Below, one piece after another: positions 16,638 through 24,077 of a stretch of DNA of 34,648 nt. Origin of the DNA: Vicinamibacteria bacterium. GTDB taxonomy: Bacteria; Acidobacteriota; Vicinamibacteria; Fen-336; JAGNNV01. Positions within the stretch are counted from its first letter, which is position 1. Each line of letters starts with the position of its first letter. The stretch spans positions 1 through 34,648 of the forward strand of contig JAIBCN010000241.1 of NCBI GenBank assembly GCA_019694155.1, read 5' to 3'. A model generated the notes under the pieces. It did not search any database and was not told where the DNA came from. It saw only the letters and a program-made list of their open reading frames with translations. Both the position numbers and the translations under genes were made by a program.

Positions 16638-17737
16638 GCCGGACCCTCGAAGCGAATCCTCTCGCGCCGGCGCCTTCGCTCCCGGGCCTCCCGCACGGAC
16701 TCGCCGAGGGTGCGGGCGTTTACGACCACCGGCGAAACGGCCGGTTCGGGCGATCTGGAACCGCTCCGATCGACCAGGAGGGCAAGCCGATCGAGGCCGA
16801 GCATGAAGCCGATGGCCGGCAGGGGTCGGCCCAGGCGGCCGAGAAGGGCGTCGTAGCGGCCCCCGCCCCCCACGTCGAATCCCAGGCCGCCGCCGTAGAT
16901 TCTGAAGACGAGGCCGGTGTAGTAGTCGAGCCCGCGGCTTTCGGAAAGGTCTATCGCGACCCGAGCCCCAAGGCCCGCCTCGTCCAGGGTTCGCGTGAGC
17001 GACTCGAGATCGGAGAGCGCCTCACCCACACTCTCGATGCCATTGCAGGCGATGCGGGCCGCGTCGAGCGACTGCCTGATCCCGTTGTCTTCGGCGAGGC
17101 CCACGAGGGCGCGGCGTGCCGGACCGGAGCCCCTGGCTCCTTCCAGGGCTCGCGCCACGGCGATCGGGTCCCGCCGGTTGAGGCTTGCCAAAGCCTCGTC
17201 GCGGCCGGAGTCGTCCACGGGAAGGCCGGCCGCGTCGAGCAGCGCGGTGACGACGCCCGCGTGCCCGAGAGCCAGCACGAAATCCTCGACCCCCGCGGCC
17301 TCCATGCACTCGATGGCGACGGCGATGACTTCGACGTCCGCGGCCGGACCGCCTCCGCCGAGAAACTCGAGGCCCATCTGGTGAAACTCGCTCTGGCGAC
17401 CGGCCCGGGGCGGCTCGTAGCGCACCACTTCTCCCGAGTAGTAGAGCCTTAGGGGTGCCTCGACCTGCCGGAGCCGGCCCGCGGCGATCTTCGCAACCAG
17501 GCTCGTGAAGTCGGGACGCAGGGCGAGAGTCGTGCCGTCGCGGCCGCTGAAGGTATAGAGCTTCGAGGCCAGCGTCGGGTCGAACGTCGCCGCGTCGTCG
17601 AAAAGCGGCGGCACGATCTCGTCGTACCCCCAACCGTCGAACACGGACACCACGCGGGCTTCGATCGCGCGTCGCGCCCTGGCTTCACCGAAGGTGAAAC
17701 ACGATGCGCCCTGAGGCAGTTGGAGGCGCATGTGCAT
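16634..17737 (-). CDS. hisZ: ATP phosphoribosyltransferase regulatory subunit, HisRS-like
   Basis: 367 residues. It is a paralogue of the histidyl-tRNA synthetase catalytic core without an anticodon-binding domain, and in short-form organisms forms the hetero-octamer with HisG and confers histidine feedback. Visible class II features: YDEIVPPLFDD, LALRPDFTSLVAKIAA, YSGEVVRYEPPRAGRQSEFH with QMGLEFLGG, and SRGLDYYTGLVFRIYGGGLG. The sequence reads as HisZ rather than HisS because of its length and the immediate coupling to short hisG. Two ATGs compete (17737 and 17731); neither has a strong ribosome site. The C-terminal 25 residues are very arginine-rich (REARERRRRRERIRF). Confidence 0.94.
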   Translation of the reverse strand: MHMRLQLPQGASCFTFGEARARRAIEARVVSVFDGWGYDEIVPPLFDDAATFDPTLASKLYTFSGRDGTTLALRPDFTSLVAKIAAGRLRQVEAPLRLYYSGEVVRYEPPRAGRQSEFHQMGLEFLGGGGPAADVEVIAVAIECMEAAGVEDFVLALGHAGVVTALLDAAGLPVDDSGRDEALASLNRRDPIAVARALEGARGSGPARRALVGLAEDNGIRQSLDAARIACNGIESVGEALSDLESLTRTLDEAGLGARVAIDLSESRGLDYYTGLVFRIYGGGLGFDVGGGGRYDALLGRLGRPLPAIGFMLGLDRLALLVDRSGSRSPEPAVSPVVVNARTLGESVREARERRRRRERIRFEGPA

Positions 17738-18009
17738 GGAGCGGGAGTCTATCCGGGGCGCTCGGCCCGGACCCAGGGTCGGTTCGCCGATGGGTCAAGG
17801 GGCCGGGCTCGGCTCCTTCACCGAGCCCGGCCCGCCTTTTACGACCGCCCCTTTACGGCGGTCCGGTGGCGCTCACCGCAACGAGCCCGCACGAGTGCGG
17901 ACGTGCAGGTGATGGCTCTTCCGGACGACGCCGCCACAGTGTTTTTCCTGTCGGATTGGACGGACACGGGCCGCCCGATTCCCACAAAGCCCCGTCCTGT
18001 CATGCGACC
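17738..18009. other. Gene-free interval between hisZ and the SGNH-like gene
   Basis: 272 bp with no convincing reading frame on either strand. Besides the 13-bp and 7-bp hairpins it contains a short palindrome (CCGCACGAGTGCGG, near 17889) and a T5 run near 17941. This would be the leader of hisZ-hisG on the minus strand. No histidine-rich leader peptide or T-box core is apparent. Confidence 0.5.
17800..17840 (+). terminator. Strong GC hairpin followed by TTTT
   Basis: A perfect 13-bp stem (arms 17800-17812 and 17821-17833) around an 8-nt loop, followed by GCCTTTT. The U-tract orientation suits plus-strand transcripts, although both flanking genes are on the minus strand. It could block antisense transcription, mark a relic, or act as an RNA element in the leader of hisZ-hisG. 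A second 7-bp hairpin (GACCGCC/GGCGGTC, 17843-17863) follows directly. Confidence 0.45.
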
Positions 18010-18924
18010 TCAGAGCACGGACGCGATCTTGCGAGCCAGAGAACGGAAACCCGCCTCGGTGGGTTGAAGCTCGTTGTCCCAGTCGTTCTCATAGAGAACC
18101 GAAGAGAGCGTGTTCCGCAGATCCACATGGACGAGGTTCGGGAGTTCGAGTTCCTCCACCAGGGATATCTGCATGTCGTTGAGGCGGTTGATGAGGTCGC
18201 GGACGACGCCTCGGTTTCGCTGAAGGTTGGTGTGGCCCTTGAGCCAGAAGCCCGGACGAAGCCACGGGCCCTTGGGTCGCAACGGGCCGAATGTCGCCCC
18301 CCTTCCGTCGGGCACGGGATAGTCGTAGCCGTGGATGACGATCTTCAAGGGAAGTCCGAGAACGCCCCGGGCCACCGCGTCCACCCCACCCACCCAGTGC
18401 GCAAGCGCGACCTTGAGGCGGCCGTCGATCACTCCCTCCAGCACCGCGGCGTTCAGGGTCGGCAGCCCCGAAGCCGCGTGATTCACGAGGGCCCCGAATT
18501 CGTCGCCCGCGATGTCGTTTCCACCGCCGCACAAGAGGACCGCCTTCGGGGTCCGCCCGCTGAGCTTCAGACGCTGCAGCAGCCTGTGGAAATCCCCCAG
18601 CTGTCTGGGATTGAAAGACATGTCCTCGAGGGTGTGCCCCCCGTGGGCGTTGGCCTCAATCTCATAGCCAAGGTCCTCAAGGGCGGACAGAAGATCGCCG
18701 CCAGGATGGTCGAACCAGGAATCGCCTTCTGCAACGAGCAGGCCCTGTGGACCAGGGCGAGAGGCGCGGATATGCAGGCTTCGGGCCGTAACCAGATCGA
18801 TGCCGCTCGCTTTCCCCTTGTGGAAAGCGGCGCGGGCATCGAAGCTGTTGCCCTTTCCAGTCTCCGCGGAGTGCGCCCTTACTTCCGCGGTCCGGTGACT
18901 CGGCGATGGCTCGGATTCAAACAT
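18010..18924 (-). CDS. SGNH/GDSL-hydrolase-like protein with altered C-terminal catalytic block
   Basis: 304 residues from ATG 18924, chosen because GGAG lies 5 nt upstream; a longer frame from 18960 has no ribosome site. Block I is present as AEGDSWFD (Ser69), block II as the Gly of ANAHGGHTLEDM, and block III as LCGGGNDIAG (Asn136). The last block, which should be D-x-x-H-P, reads NELQPTEAGF, so both Asp and His appear replaced (Asn284 and Gln287). The encoding CAA is unambiguous. No signal peptide is evident, so a cytoplasmic location is likely. The protein follows the sigma factor and TPR anti-sigma pair by 139 bp on the same strand and may be the output of that module. It could be a degenerate esterase, a binding protein, or a subgroup using other residues. 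Confidence 0.75.
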   Translation of the reverse strand: MFESEPSPSHRTAEVRAHSAETGKGNSFDARAAFHKGKASGIDLVTARSLHIRASRPGPQGLLVAEGDSWFDHPGGDLLSALEDLGYEIEANAHGGHTLEDMSFNPRQLGDFHRLLQRLKLSGRTPKAVLLCGGGNDIAGDEFGALVNHAASGLPTLNAAVLEGVIDGRLKVALAHWVGGVDAVARGVLGLPLKIVIHGYDYPVPDGRGATFGPLRPKGPWLRPGFWLKGHTNLQRNRGVVRDLINRLNDMQISLVEELELPNLVHVDLRNTLSSVLYENDWDNELQPTEAGFRSLARKIASVL

Positions 18925-19063
18925 GCACGCTCCAGACAGTTTCCGCCTCTTGAAAGGCATAGACGGACCGAAGCCGGAGGTTTTCGGGAACGTCGGCTAG
19001 AAGTGCCCTCTGGCCCGATCGCCGCGGTGAAACTGCGGGCCGCACAGGAAGCATTCGGGCAAG

Positions 19064-20014
19064 CTACGGTCTCGGGGTCGGGCCGGTCGAGGGACGCCCG
19101 GCCAGGGCCTCCAGGCGCCTGCGCGCTTCCCCGGCCCATCCATCCTCCACCGCGCCGGCGGAGTCGAGGTAGGCGCTCCAGGCGGCCCGGGCCTCGGGGC
19201 TCGAGGAGGTGGCCTCGATCGCGAGAGCGCGGTTGAATCGGGCCTCGATCAGGGCGGGATCGAGCCGGATCGCGGTATCCGCGGCTCCCACGGCCCGTCG
19301 CCAGTCATCTTCGCGGCTGGTGCGAAGGGCGCGCCCGATGTAGGCAGCCGCGAGGTCGCTCTGCACGGAGGCATCGCTTGGGAACTCGCGCGCAAGCTGC
19401 TCCAGGAGCCTGACCGCGTCGTCCGTCTCGTCGATCAGCAGTTCCGCTGCGGCGAGCGCCCGCCGATTGGCGGGGGTAGGCGACCTTTCGGTCCGCGCCT
19501 TGATCTCCCCGGCCGACGCGAGAACGCTCCAATGCTCGGCCTCGGATGACCCGGCCCCTCGCCGTGCTCCCCGCAGGGGCCCGAATTGGAAACCGCCGGT
19601 GAGCCGAGGTTCCACGAAGCGACGCTCTCCCACCGCCTCCACAAGCGGACGAACGGACTCTGCGTAGGAATTGCTGTTCCCCATCTGGCGCCACAGCGCG
19701 ACGGACCCCACCGCTATTACGAGGGTCGCCGCGATGGGTAGAAGGAAGCCCCCCGGGAATGAGGACCGGCGGCGCCCGGGCCGGGCTTCGCCGGAGGAAA
19801 CCCGGGCCGGGTCTTCGTCTGCGCCGGACCTTTCCTCGTCTCTCCAGACAAGTGCGGTCTCCCTGACCACGAAATAACAGTCCTCGCAGCGAGAAATGTG
19901 GTCCTCGATGCGGCTGCGCTCAGCCGCGTCAAGTTTACCGTCGAGATAGGCGGAGAGCATGGTTGGATCGGGACAAGCGCCCTCTCCCGGGCCAGCCGGA
20001 CGTTGGGGCGTCAC
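19064..20014 (-). CDS. Membrane-anchored anti-sigma factor: zinc-finger, one TM helix, TPR-like C-terminus
   Basis: 316 residues. Residues 14-46 form a zinc-binding anti-sigma motif with Cys14, His39, Cys43 and Cys46 (DHISRCEDC preceded by a LSAYLDGKLDAAERSRIEDH helix). A transmembrane helix follows at about 86-106 (GFLLPIAATLVIAVGSVALW). The exterior half from about 180 has repeated helical pairs resembling tetratricopeptide repeats (AAELLIDETDDAVRLLEQLA, DLAAAYIGRAL, AADTAIRLDPALIEARFNRA). It should hold the adjacent sigma factor at the membrane and read a periplasmic signal through the TPR part. Its start overlaps the sigma stop (ATGA). In Acidobacteria this kind of gene is commonly followed by a CHAT-domain protein; here an SGNH-like protein takes that place. 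Confidence 0.85.
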   Translation of the reverse strand: MTPQRPAGPGEGACPDPTMLSAYLDGKLDAAERSRIEDHISRCEDCYFVVRETALVWRDEERSGADEDPARVSSGEARPGRRRSSFPGGFLLPIAATLVIAVGSVALWRQMGNSNSYAESVRPLVEAVGERRFVEPRLTGGFQFGPLRGARRGAGSSEAEHWSVLASAGEIKARTERSPTPANRRALAAAELLIDETDDAVRLLEQLAREFPSDASVQSDLAAAYIGRALRTSREDDWRRAVGAADTAIRLDPALIEARFNRALAIEATSSSPEARAAWSAYLDSAGAVEDGWAGEARRRLEALAGRPSTGPTPRP

Positions 20015-20880
20015 GCCTGTACCTCCTCAGGAGACGGACGCGACCCGAAGCTTTCCGGCGGCAGCGCCGGCAGACACAGGTGGCATTGCCCCCGGTCGAT
20101 CATGCGGCCCACGTCCGACCAGTCCAAACCCCTGGCCTCCAGCGATTTCCTGAAACCCGCGAGCAGCTCCTCGATTCGGCGATACAGGCGCTTCTGGTCG
20201 AGCTTCAGGGTCCGGGCGATGTCCGCCACGGAAATGTCGTCCTCGAACTTCATCCGCAGGACGATACGGTCCTGGGCATCGAGCGCCTCCATGACCTGGG
20301 CGACCATCTCCTGGGCCCGCGCGGATGTGTCCCTGCCTTCGAGTTGCGTTTCGGGACTCGCGAGATCTCCCGCGGGCACGAGCGCCAGGTCCTCACCGCC
20401 TTCGACCATGGCCCGACGGTTCGTGCGGGCGGGCAGAGCATGCGCCAGATCGGTGATCGCTTCCCGGCTCTCCGGGCAGGCGAAGTTGGTCCGCAGCGTC
20501 TCCAGCGCGGCCTCGAGGCTGAGGCCGTCGCGGTAGAGGAGGATCTCCAGCCGGATGGCGAGGGGGCCGCGCCTGAGCGCCTCGGCCGACGGACGCCACT
20601 TTCCCCAGAGCTTCCGCCGATAGTCGAGAAACAGCCTCTGGATGACGGTCGTGAGGTACGTTCGCAGCGAACTGCGGCCCCCGAAGGAGGCCAGCACCGC
20701 ATAGTCGCTGCGAATGAAGGAGAGGTTCACCTCGCTCAGGAAGTCCTCGGCCTCGGTGGTGCTCAGGCGTTGCCGACGCGCCACGAACCGGGTGACTCGC
20801 TCTATATCCGGCAGAGAGGAGAGGAAGAGGCACTCGAGTTCCGCGCGCCGCGCTTGCGCATCGGCGAGAGTCTTCTCCAT
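20011..20880 (-). CDS. RNA polymerase sigma factor, sigma-70 family (ECF-like)
   Basis: 289 residues, longer than a minimal ECF sigma factor. Region 2 is in DFLSEVNLSFIRSDYAVLAS followed by SSLRTYLTTVIQRLFLDYRR, the core-binding and -10 recognition helices. Region 4 is ALDAQDRIVLRMKFEDDISV plus ADIARTLKLDQKRLYRRIEE, an HTH for the -35 element. About 90 residues separate the two regions. The C-terminus carries an extra tail with Cys-His-Leu-Cys (RGQCHLCLPAL) that could bind metal. The paired anti-sigma gene is fused by a 4-bp overlap. A TACAAT box 14 nt upstream of ATG suggests an own promoter with a very short leader. Confidence 0.9.
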   Translation of the reverse strand: MEKTLADAQARRAELECLFLSSLPDIERVTRFVARRQRLSTTEAEDFLSEVNLSFIRSDYAVLASFGGRSSLRTYLTTVIQRLFLDYRRKLWGKWRPSAEALRRGPLAIRLEILLYRDGLSLEAALETLRTNFACPESREAITDLAHALPARTNRRAMVEGGEDLALVPAGDLASPETQLEGRDTSARAQEMVAQVMEALDAQDRIVLRMKFEDDISVADIARTLKLDQKRLYRRIEELLAGFRKSLEARGLDWSDVGRMIDRGQCHLCLPALPPESFGSRPSPEEVQA

Positions 20881-20891
20881 GTGTCTGCGGG

Positions 20892-20897
20892 ATTGTA
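20892..20897 (-). promoter_or_regulatory. Candidate -10 box for the sigma/anti-sigma operon
   Basis: On the minus strand this reads TACAAT (five of six to TATAAT), 11 nt before the sigma-factor ATG. The best -35 at 17 bp is poor (TCTTCA). The TetR gene ends 66 bp upstream, with a short GGACA/TGTCC hairpin in between, so a separate start for the sigma operon is plausible. Confidence 0.35.
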
Positions 20898-20946
20898 TAG
20901 CCGGACTGCGCAGGTGAAGATCGGCGCCGGACAGGAGGTGTCCGTT

Positions 20947-21561
20947 TCAGGCGCGGAGCATTCCGTGACGCAGCATGTCGGCGATCTCCTTCAGCACGTC
21001 GTCTGAGTTCTTGCCAAAGTGGTTCTTCACCCCGAAGACATACTCCACCGCGTAGTAGTGGAGCAGGAACCGGCTCGCCAGCATGATGGCGGAGACGGGA
21101 GAGACACCGGGCCGAAGCTTGGCTTTGATCGCTGCTTCGCCGGGATGGGCGGCCATGAAGGCTTCGAATCGATGCGCCATCTCGGAGTAGTAGCGGCGGA
21201 TGTGCTTGCCGTCGAACTCGACCACGTCCACGTAGATGAGGGCCACGTAAGCTTTGTATTTCCGCACGCTCTCGCGCGAGGCACGGCCAAGAGCCTCGAG
21301 GTCATTCGGGAAAGCTCCCTCCGCGAGGGCCTTGTTGAAGGGAAAGTCCGGCTGCGCGAGCAGGGTGAAGTAGCGCTCCAGCAGCGCGCGGAAGATCGAC
21401 TCCTTGTCCGGGAAGAGGTGGTAGACGTTCCCCGTCGACAGACCCGCCGCTTCCGCGATCTCGCGGATGTTGGTGCCCCGATAGCCCTGCTTCGAGAAGA
21501 GGCTCAGCGCCTTGTCGAGGATCCGCTTCCGACTTCGGTCTGATCGGTCTTGTTGGAGCAT
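20947..21561 (-). CDS. TetR/AcrR-family transcriptional regulator
   Basis: 204 residues. The N-terminal helix-turn-helix is complete: RILDKALSLFSKQGYRGTNI, REIAEAAGLSTGNVYHLFPD, KESIFRALLERYF (residues 14-65). The C-terminal half is a helical ligand-binding domain without a recognised family. It is the last gene of the receptor-acyl-CoA synthetase-hydrolase cluster on the same strand, 59 bp after the hydrolase, so it likely controls that cluster and responds to the imported compound or its CoA ester. A partial inverted repeat in front of the receptor gene (26918-26931) is a candidate operator. Confidence 0.93.
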   Translation of the reverse strand: MLQQDRSDRSRKRILDKALSLFSKQGYRGTNIREIAEAAGLSTGNVYHLFPDKESIFRALLERYFTLLAQPDFPFNKALAEGAFPNDLEALGRASRESVRKYKAYVALIYVDVVEFDGKHIRRYYSEMAHRFEAFMAAHPGEAAIKAKLRPGVSPVSAIMLASRFLLHYYAVEYVFGVKNHFGKNSDDVLKEIADMLRHGMLRA

Positions 21562-21620
21562 GCCCGATTATCGCCGACCGCGTCCCGCCACTTCCGGCGC
21601 CTCCGGCGCGGCTGGAGGGC

Positions 21621-22490
21621 TCAAGGCGCTTCAGAGAAGAACCGCGCGAGCGCATCCTTCGCCTGTGGCTCGGACAGCGTCGGTGCGTGCCCCACGTCGT
21701 CCACCTCCAAAAACGCCATCGCCGGAGCCTCCTTGCGCATTCGGCTGGCCGTAGGTGTATCGAGAACGTCCGAGATGGCGCCGCGTACGAGAAGGGTCGG
21801 ACGGCCGTTGGCGAGCTTGCGGAACAGACTCCACACCAGAGGGGTCATGAGCCAGACCAGAATCGGGTTCACCGGCCGGAAGACCTTCGGATCGCACTCG
21901 AGAACCGGAACGGAGTCCGGGCCGTCTCTGAAGATCCGTCGCACGAACACCCCCCAATCGGCATCCGTCCACCGGGGGAAGGCGACACCGCCCGTCTGTC
22001 TCGCGTAAGCGATCGCGTCGGCCCACGACTTGACCGGAGGCGTCTTCCCGGCGTAACCGGCGATCCGGGCAAGCCCGGCCTTCGCGACCACGGGGCCGAC
22101 GTCGTTGAGCACCGCTCCCCCGATGCGGTCAAGGTGCTTCGAAGCGAGGGTCATGGTCACGATGCCGCCGAGCGACGTGCCCACGAAAAGAGCGCGAGGC
22201 AGGCCCTGCTGATCCATGAGGGCCACGATGTCCGCGGCGTAGGTCGGCGGGGCGTAGTTTGCGGGGTTTGGGTCCCGGTCGGATCGTCCGCGGCCGCGCA
22301 GATCCACGGCAATGACCCGTCGGCCCATGGCCGCGATCCATGGCGCCACTTCCTCGAAGTCTCGCGAGTTGCGTGTGAGACCCGGGACGCACAGGACTGG
22401 CAGCCTCCCCGACTCCCCGGCGCCGTAGTCGCGCGCGAAGAGGTTCAGCCCGTTCGAGCTGCGCCACGTGAGTTCGCGAGGGTCGGTCAT
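21621..22490 (-). CDS. Alpha/beta hydrolase
   Basis: 289 residues. The fold is shown by LPVLCVPGLTRNSRDFEEVA (oxyanion region), VIAVDLRGRGRSDRDP, the nucleophile elbow FVGTSLGGIV with Ser106, an Asp in RGAISDVLD, and the catalytic His in DVGHAPTLSEP near the C-terminus. The catalytic triad is therefore complete. No signal peptide is seen, so it acts in the cytoplasm. It starts 12 bp after the acyl-CoA synthetase gene. Together they suggest cleavage of an ester or thioester (for example a lipid-like substrate or an acyl-CoA), but the substrate is not identifiable. Confidence 0.93.
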   Translation of the reverse strand: MTDPRELTWRSSNGLNLFARDYGAGESGRLPVLCVPGLTRNSRDFEEVAPWIAAMGRRVIAVDLRGRGRSDRDPNPANYAPPTYAADIVALMDQQGLPRALFVGTSLGGIVTMTLASKHLDRIGGAVLNDVGPVVAKAGLARIAGYAGKTPPVKSWADAIAYARQTGGVAFPRWTDADWGVFVRRIFRDGPDSVPVLECDPKVFRPVNPILVWLMTPLVWSLFRKLANGRPTLLVRGAISDVLDTPTASRMRKEAPAMAFLEVDDVGHAPTLSEPQAKDALARFFSEAP

Positions 22491-22502
22491 GATTCTCTGG
22501 GC

Positions 22503-24056
22503 TCAGTCCTTCCTGGGTCTTGGGATGGACGACGTGTTCGACGTCGAAAAGCGATCTCTCATCTCCCGCTTGAGCGTCTTCCCCGCGGCGTTTCTTGGGA
22601 ACTCGTCGTAACGGACCACGTCGCGGACCCTCTGGAAGCGGGCTTCCACGTTCGCGTTGATCCAGTCCCGCAAGGCCTCCTCCGCGACCGACGCGCCCTC
22701 CCGAAGCACCACAGCGGCGATCGGAGCCTCACCCCACTTCGGATCGGGCACGCCGAAAACCGCGGCCTCCCTCACCGCGGGATGGCGGACGATGACTTCC
22801 TCGATATCGCGCGGAAACACGTTCGCCCCGCCGGAGATGATGAGATCCTTCTTGCGGTCGACGAGATACAGGAAGCCGTCGTCGTCGAGCCGGCCCAGGT
22901 CGCCGGTGCGAAGCCACCCCTCGACGATGGCCTGCGCGGTGAGGTCGGGCCGCTTGTAGTAGCCGGGCATCATGAGCGGACCGCGTCCCGCGATCTCCCC
23001 CACGGCGCCCTTCACAACGTCGCGGCCATCGTCGTCGAGGATCCGGATCTCGAAGAAGGCCGGCGGCACGCCCACTGACCCCGTCTTGCGCGGAGCGTCG
23101 TCGCGGTCGAGGATAGTGACGAATCCCTCGGTCAGGCCATAGAGTTCATAGAGCCGGTTCGGAAAGCGGCGCGCCAGCTCCTGCTTGTGTTCGAGGTGAA
23201 GGGGCGCCCCCACCGAGCCGATCATCTGCAGCGACGGCAGATGCTTCTCGTGAAAGCCGGGGTCGTCGAGAAGCGATACGATCTGCGAGGGCACCATCAT
23301 CACGTGAGTGACGCCCTCATCCGCCACCGCTTTCATGTAGGCGCGAGCGTCGAAGGCTTTGTGAAGGACGAAGGTGCCGCCGAGGTAGAGCCACGGCATC
23401 AGGGTCAGGAAAGACCCGTTGAAGACGAGCGAGCCTGCGTGCAGGACGACGCTCTCGGGTGTCATACGCCAGGCCGACGCGAAGAGCGTGCAGTAGGCCG
23501 CGCGGATCGCGTGGGTGTGGACGATGCCCTTGGGAAGGCCCGTGGTGCCGCTGCTGTAGATGATGTTGAAGGGCGCGTCGCTCAATACGTCCGCGGGAGC
23601 GGTCTCTTCCGCGGACGCGGTTTCGACAACCGCGGCGTAGCGCGCGCCCCATTCCGGCGGCGTTCCGGTGAAGAGATAACGGCCTTCTGCGATCGCGGGA
23701 AGGGAGGGGCGGATCGACCCGAGGGTCTCACCGAACGATGCGTCCGCCACCACTGCGGCGGTGTCCGAATCCTCGAGCAGCGTCCGGAGGGCAGGCCCTC
23801 GGAGGAGCGGGCTCAGAGGGACCACCACCATGCCGGTACGGGCCGCGGCGCAGTAGACCTCGAGCAGTTCGAGACTGTTGCCGAGCACGGTCGCGACCTT
23901 GTCCCCCGCGTCGAGACCGAGACCGCGGAACGCGGCGGCGGTCCGGCACACCCTCCGCTCGAAGTCGCGGAAGGTGAGCCGCATGTCGCCCACCACCACC
24001 GCGGTGCGATCGGGACGATAGCGTGCGTGATGGCTGAGCAGGCCTGCGATGTTCAT
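22503..24056 (-). CDS. AMP-forming acyl-CoA synthetase/ligase
   Basis: 517 residues, normal length for a long- or medium-chain acyl-CoA synthetase. Motifs of the ANL superfamily in order: P-loop IIYSSGTTGLPKGIVHTH (165-182), A5-like LYELYGLTEG, A7/A8 GWLRTGDLGRLDDDGFLYLV plus DRKKDLIISGGANVFPRDIE, and the catalytic lysine in PRNAAGKTLKREM. It activates a carboxylic acid with ATP and CoA in the cytoplasm. It sits between the TonB-dependent receptor (21 bp upstream) and the alpha/beta hydrolase (12 bp downstream), so the acid is probably delivered by the receptor. Fatty, aromatic or terpenoid acids are all possible. Confidence 0.95.
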   Translation of the reverse strand: MNIAGLLSHHARYRPDRTAVVVGDMRLTFRDFERRVCRTAAAFRGLGLDAGDKVATVLGNSLELLEVYCAAARTGMVVVPLSPLLRGPALRTLLEDSDTAAVVADASFGETLGSIRPSLPAIAEGRYLFTGTPPEWGARYAAVVETASAEETAPADVLSDAPFNIIYSSGTTGLPKGIVHTHAIRAAYCTLFASAWRMTPESVVLHAGSLVFNGSFLTLMPWLYLGGTFVLHKAFDARAYMKAVADEGVTHVMMVPSQIVSLLDDPGFHEKHLPSLQMIGSVGAPLHLEHKQELARRFPNRLYELYGLTEGFVTILDRDDAPRKTGSVGVPPAFFEIRILDDDGRDVVKGAVGEIAGRGPLMMPGYYKRPDLTAQAIVEGWLRTGDLGRLDDDGFLYLVDRKKDLIISGGANVFPRDIEEVIVRHPAVREAAVFGVPDPKWGEAPIAAVVLREGASVAEEALRDWINANVEARFQRVRDVVRYDEFPRNAAGKTLKREMRDRFSTSNTSSIPRPRKD

Positions 24057-24077
24057 GACCCGGTATCCCTGGATCTC

